Positions 49,295 to 51,921 of a stretch of 51,921 bases of DNA are shown here, piece after piece (position 1 is the first letter of the stretch; every line of letters starts with the position of its first letter). The notes under the pieces are model-generated. The model was not told where the DNA came from. It did no database searches and saw nothing but the letters and a program-made list of their open reading frames with translations. Position numbers and translations under genes: made by a program. Source of the stretch: Sphingomonas sp. (lineage in GTDB: Bacteria > Pseudomonadota > Alphaproteobacteria > Sphingomonadales > Sphingomonadaceae); NCBI RefSeq assembly GCF_019749955.1, contig NZ_JAIEPC010000103.1, positions 1 to 51,921 on the forward strand, read 5' to 3'.

Positions 49295-49942
49295 GTGAAG
49301 GGCTCGATTCAGGCAAACTATGAAGAGCGGCTTTCCCGCTATGTCACGCTCATCCAAGGCGCGGAGCCGCCGGGCCTCGTGCCCAAGCTAGCAGTCTATC
49401 GCGAGCTTCTCAGACAGCACAGCATGCACGGGGACCGACTGTGGAAGATCGAGCCGGTCCTCCATCCCTTGATCTTCGCAGCCGAAACCGATCTGTATCT
49501 TGCAACAGCGCGACTTCTGGAGGAACCGCGCCGCGCAGAGGGAAGCTTGTTCGCATTCCTTCACTTTTGCATGAAGAACCAAGCGAACATCACATGGAAA
49601 TCCGGACCGCCACCGGTCGAGGTCCTGGAGAAACAGTTCAACGAGTTGGAATCGCGGCGCAGCACGATCAATGCGATCATGGGACGCCGCGACAAGTTTT
49701 TTGCTCATCTCGACAAGCGCTATTTTAAGGAGCCGGCGCGCATCTATGTCGATTATCCGCTGGAAGCGGACGACGTGATCGCACTGGTGAACGCCGTGAT
49801 TGGGGTGATCACCGAGCACCAGTGGAAGCTGAAGGAGAGCGCCGCCATCAGCGTCGCTGAATTCTATACGATTTGCGTCGATAACATGGTGCGCAATCTT
49901 GAGGCTGGCCGCCGAAAGAACTTCCCCGGGCAGCTAGACTGA
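49295..49942 (+). CDS. HEPN-domain protein, AbiU2-like (putative defence RNase)
   Basis: A 215-aa helical protein starting at a GTG with AGGAGA 5 bases upstream. The middle contains GRRDKFFAHLDKRYF, with Arg132 and His138 in an R-x5-H arrangement. That is the catalytic motif of HEPN RNases and the position resembles AbiU2-type HEPN proteins from phage abortive infection. HEPN proteins cleave RNA when triggered and often come with a second component. Its neighbour, 178 bp downstream, is a RelA/SpoT-domain protein. The HEPN assignment is by motif; activity is inferred. Confidence 0.65.
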   Translation: MKGSIQANYEERLSRYVTLIQGAEPPGLVPKLAVYRELLRQHSMHGDRLWKIEPVLHPLIFAAETDLYLATARLLEEPRRAEGSLFAFLHFCMKNQANITWKSGPPPVEVLEKQFNELESRRSTINAIMGRRDKFFAHLDKRYFKEPARIYVDYPLEADDVIALVNAVIGVITEHQWKLKESAAISVAEFYTICVDNMVRNLEAGRRKNFPGQLD

Positions 49943-50120
49943 CCCATTAGCCTGTGTTCAGGGCGGGGGCTGGCTTCCACACAAGCGGATGCCAATACAA
50001 GTGATGCCAGCCGCCCGAAACGGCCCGGCTTCTGTTCCTCCGGTTCGAGGCGTAAAGATGTAAGCTCGCCGTTCGGCTGAACCAAAGTGTTTGTGCATTG
50101 ACGAAAATTTGGAGTACTGA

Positions 50121-51921
50121 ATGAAGTTCGCCGAATATGAGAATGGTGGCAAAACACTGTACACGGATTTCGCGGGAGCGGTGGCCGCGATCCTCAATGC
50201 GGCGATCGTTGAACATAACGACCTTCGGCTCCAGAACATACAGCACCGTGCAAAGGCCGTTGAATCGTTGCGGGCCAAGCTCGTCAGGGCGGAGGCGTCA
50301 GCGGATGCCGCGATCGCCGACTTTGCAAAGGACGTCGCGGGATGCCGGCTTATCTTTTACACGAACGGAGATGTCCACCGCTTTGGGCAAAGTGGCATTT
50401 TGCGGGAGAACTTCGCGGTCGATTATGATCGCTCAAAAATCCATTATCCCGACAGCAAGGAAGACGGCGCGGAATTCTTCATCTCTGAAAATTGGGTTGT
50501 TACGCTGAGCGATGCGCGCTGCGCGTTACCCGAATATCGACGGTTTGCCGGCTTGCGCTGTGAGATCCAGGTTCAAACCATCCTTGATCACGCTTGGGCC
50601 GAGATGGCACACGATACCATCTATAAGCCGATGACCGATGTGGGTTTTGGCGCGGCCAAGGTCGAGGCCATGCGCAAGCGTCTTCGCAAGGTCATGCAGG
50701 AGTTTCTTCAGCCGGCGGGCTACGCATTTGACAAGATCGCAAGCGATTATGTCCAGTTGCGTGACGGTAAAGCAATCTTCGACGGCGACGCGCTGGGTGC
50801 GATCCAGGCCTGCGTTGACCGCAACTGCCTCAACGACGCTGTCGACAAGTTCTCGAATTATGTGCTGCCCAACTACGATGACTATATTGCGGCCGCTCCC
50901 GACATCATAGACACGTTAGCAGGTGCGATCATTCGGGCGCCAGCGATGGCTGATGTGCCGAACATGGCCTTTGGTCGCGAGTATCCCGGAACCAAGAGCG
51001 ACGCACTGATCACCAAGATCAGCCGCATCTTGGAGAGCGGCTACCTCCTGTATGCCAACCCCGAACGCATGTTCGACGCGCTGATCAAGATGCGCCAAGC
51101 TATGACGACTGAAGATGAGCGCAAGCCAATCGACGACCTAACTCGGCGTTTCGCGCAGCACGATCGCCATGCTTGGAAACAGGTAGGGCCTGGCCTCCAA
51201 CGCCTGCTCGTCGACCGCATCACCAGTTTCGACGACGCTGCGCTCGCGGCAGCATCGCGCAGCGTCATTATCATGCTGCGTGAGGCACTTTCAAGTACGG
51301 TGACGGGAACGACGTCGCAGGCAGAGTCCATGATTTTGCATACTGGGTCGGTTGCCGTGACTGAGTACCTCAAGTCGGTTCGGCGCGACGCTCTTAAGCA
51401 ACTCGAACGCCTGCACGGCATCTTGAACGAGGGAAGTGAGCGCAGAGAGCTACGCCATGCCATGCTTGCGGCTGGCAACACGCCAAACAATTCCGGCTAT
51501 ACCGATCTGCTTGGCGAGGTCATCATGGACGACCTTACCCGCGTGATCGGGTTCTTCACGTCCGTATTGCCCGACCTCGGTTTGGAAGCGAAGCGCCGGG
51601 TCGAAGTCGATCTCCACCACCGGTATTATGCGTATCATGCACTGCCGCCAGGAATGGCGGAGAATCCCAAATTAGTGGCCGCTCAGGGACGTCTACTTGA
51701 GGCCGTAGCTGCGTGCCGAGCTGTGCTTGATGCGGACCCCGACCTTGATCGTTACCGCTCGCTTGTGGGGCATGACAGCGTTACGCCGATCATGTGGGCG
51801 AAGCCGGGCTTTGACTATCAAGCGGCGGCAAGGGAGCGTTCCGACAAGATTGATGCGCTTGTCGCGACTGTTAATGCGGAGAGCGCTGACGAGTGGCTCG
51901 TGCGGCTCGAACGATATGTCG
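50121..51921 (+). CDS. RelA/SpoT-domain protein with long helical extension, 3' end outside window
   Basis: The frame is open from the ATG at 50121 (GGAG upstream) to the window edge, over 600 codons. Residues about 1-170 resemble the (p)ppGpp-synthetase fold: RAKAVESLRAKL, KDVAGCRLIFYT (Asp71, Gly74, Arg76) and EIQVQTILDHAWAEMAHD (Glu148, Gln150, His157, Asp165). The G-loop tyrosine and histidine of the usual YxSxH stretch are not evident; AEFFISENWVV occupies that position. The following 430 residues are mainly helical and unrecognised. Possible roles are a nucleotide alarmone or tRNA-modifying toxin (toxSAS type) or a phage sensor. It lies beside the HEPN gene on an integrative element, which favours defence. 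Confidence 0.72.
   Translation, partial: MKFAEYENGGKTLYTDFAGAVAAILNAAIVEHNDLRLQNIQHRAKAVESLRAKLVRAEASADAAIADFAKDVAGCRLIFYTNGDVHRFGQSGILRENFAVDYDRSKIHYPDSKEDGAEFFISENWVVTLSDARCALPEYRRFAGLRCEIQVQTILDHAWAEMAHDTIYKPMTDVGFGAAKVEAMRKRLRKVMQEFLQPAGYAFDKIASDYVQLRDGKAIFDGDALGAIQACVDRNCLNDAVDKFSNYVLPNYDDYIAAAPDIIDTLAGAIIRAPAMADVPNMAFGREYPGTKSDALITKISRILESGYLLYANPERMFDALIKMRQAMTTEDERKPIDDLTRRFAQHDRHAWKQVGPGLQRLLVDRITSFDDAALAAASRSVIIMLREALSSTVTGTTSQAESMILHTGSVAVTEYLKSVRRDALKQLERLHGILNEGSERRELRHAMLAAGNTPNNSGYTDLLGEVIMDDLTRVIGFFTSVLPDLGLEAKRRVEVDLHHRYYAYHALPPGMAENPKLVAAQGRLLEAVAACRAVLDADPDLDRYRSLVGHDSVTPIMWAKPGFDYQAAARERSDKIDALVATVNAESADEWLVRLERYV

Noticed and set aside
49968..50012. Inverted repeat GGCTGGC/GCCAGCC in the gap between the HEPN and RelA-like genes
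   Set aside because: Only 7 bp with a 31-base loop and no T tract. Such pairs are common by chance in GC-rich DNA.
1..51921. CRISPR arrays or rRNA genes
   Set aside because: No regularly spaced short repeats and no rRNA-like conserved segments were seen on either strand.

Overview
The window looks like a chromosomal segment of a sphingomonad (Alphaproteobacteria, Sphingomonadales). The DNA is GC-rich, a ppiD-like gene is divergent from tpiA, TonB-dependent receptors sit next to glycoside hydrolases, and several families typical of the group are present (DUF1499, DUF547, a TVP38-oxidoreductase fusion). The identification is made by eye from gene content.

Layout. (1) 1-1.3 kb: conserved core, a truncated ppiD-like gene and tpiA. 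The 3' end of tpiA runs into a degenerate copy of the 3' half of a tRNA-Lys gene. (2) 1.4-14.2 kb: a polysaccharide-utilisation locus with an MFS transporter, LacI regulator, GH3 and GH16 beta-glucan enzymes and a TonB receptor on the minus strand, and divergent GH36 alpha-galactosidase and GH125 alpha-mannosidase on the plus strand. Two LacI-type operators lie in the divergent gap. (3) 14.1-21.4 kb: a tight five-gene operon, SWIM zinc-finger protein, DUF5691, MoxR AAA+ ATPase, DUF5682 and VWA protein. It matches the uncharacterised YehL-class MoxR/VWA systems (E. coli yehL-yehM-yehP-yehQ). (4) 21.6-37.2 kb: envelope and lipid-sugar genes (sterol-desaturase-type hydroxylase, DUF1499, two DUF547 proteins, GT87-like and GT2 glycosyltransferases, a nucleotidyltransferase-radical SAM fusion, a CDP-alcohol phosphatidyltransferase), a TonB receptor plus CNT nucleoside transporter pair, and two multidomain fusions. 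(5) 37.3-39.6 kb: a wreck of mobile DNA with two truncated copies of one IS110-family element, an RHS fragment, a 0.23-kb inverted repeat and low-GC remnants. (6) 39.7 kb to the right edge: the left end of an integrative element. It starts with a tRNA-Lys 3' remnant (attL-like) and a tyrosine integrase, followed by a lytic transglycosylase, a Toprim protein, a giant methyltransferase-helicase of the strawberry-notch type, an Xre/RES toxin-antitoxin pair, a DUF6933-like gene, a HEPN protein and a RelA/SpoT-domain protein cut by the window edge.

How the parts fit. Two direct copies of the tRNA-Lys 3' end (1236-1278 and 39722-39764, 38 of 43 bases identical) bracket 38.4 kb. The simplest reading is that elements have accreted in tandem at one tRNA-Lys site next to tpiA; this predicts an intact tRNA-Lys gene on the minus strand beyond the right edge. 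The most interesting candidates are this accretion, the HEPN plus RelA/SpoT pair on the integrative element, the YehL-class operon, and the nucleotidyltransferase-radical SAM lipid-sugar locus.
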